NCBI GenBank assembly: GCA_024644505.1
Contig: JAHEHQ010000180.1
Coordinates: forward strand, 1-5,825
Reading direction: 5' to 3'
Source: Gammaproteobacteria bacterium
Lineage (GTDB): Bacteria > Pseudomonadota > Gammaproteobacteria > Chromatiales > Chromatiaceae
DNA length: 5,825 nucleotides
The first letter of the stretch is position 1. Each line of letters begins with the position of its first letter. The position numbers were made by a program, and so were the translations under genes. Positions 5,816-5,825 of the stretch are shown in pieces. The notes under the pieces were generated by a model. That model worked only from the letters and a program-made list of their open reading frames with translations, had not been told where the DNA came from and made no database searches.

Positions 5816-5825
5816 GACGATGCTG

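Overview
The window looks like a piece of a chromosome from a moderately GC-rich gammaproteobacterium. The PurF C-terminus is strongly E. coli/Pseudomonas-like. purF is followed by metZ, an order I know from Pseudomonas. The receiver-PP2C plus STAS pair matches the RssB/RssC pair of pseudomonads. Genus and species cannot be fixed from this sequence alone.

Layout, left to right. (1) The 3' half of purF (purine synthesis) runs in from the left edge and ends at 836. (2) A 188-bp spacer carries a tandem heptamer array (972-1002). (3) metZ (O-succinylhomoserine sulfhydrylase, GTG start 1025) is followed almost without a gap by a small class I SAM-dependent methyltransferase (2224-2787). (4) A 175-bp spacer contains two short dyads and a hairpin over the next gene's ribosome binding site. 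(5) An rssB-rssC operon follows (2963-4141 and 4145-4669, 3-nt gap): a receiver domain fused to a SpoIIE/PP2C-type phosphatase, then a STAS anti-sigma-factor antagonist with a C-terminal helical extension. (6) Convergent to it, on the minus strand, is a sulfotransferase (4711-5721) with a TTG start and visibly lower GC than its neighbours. (7) The right edge (5722-5825) holds a weak promoter candidate and a strong REP-like palindrome, with no gene.

How the genes fit together. purF and metZ are biosynthetic. MetZ makes homocysteine, the precursor of methionine and hence of SAM, and the coupled methyltransferase would consume SAM; that link is an inference from position. RssB/RssC is a signalling module: the receiver is predicted to control a Ser/Thr phosphatase that dephosphorylates the STAS protein, and so to act on a sigma-factor partner switch, plausibly RpoS. 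No anti-sigma kinase lies in the window. The sulfotransferase looks like a separately acquired accessory gene.

I did not find a clearly unprecedented system. The observation most worth following is an RssB that keeps the full set of PP2C metal-binding acids (E. coli RssB has lost them), paired with an extended STAS partner and no kinase alongside.
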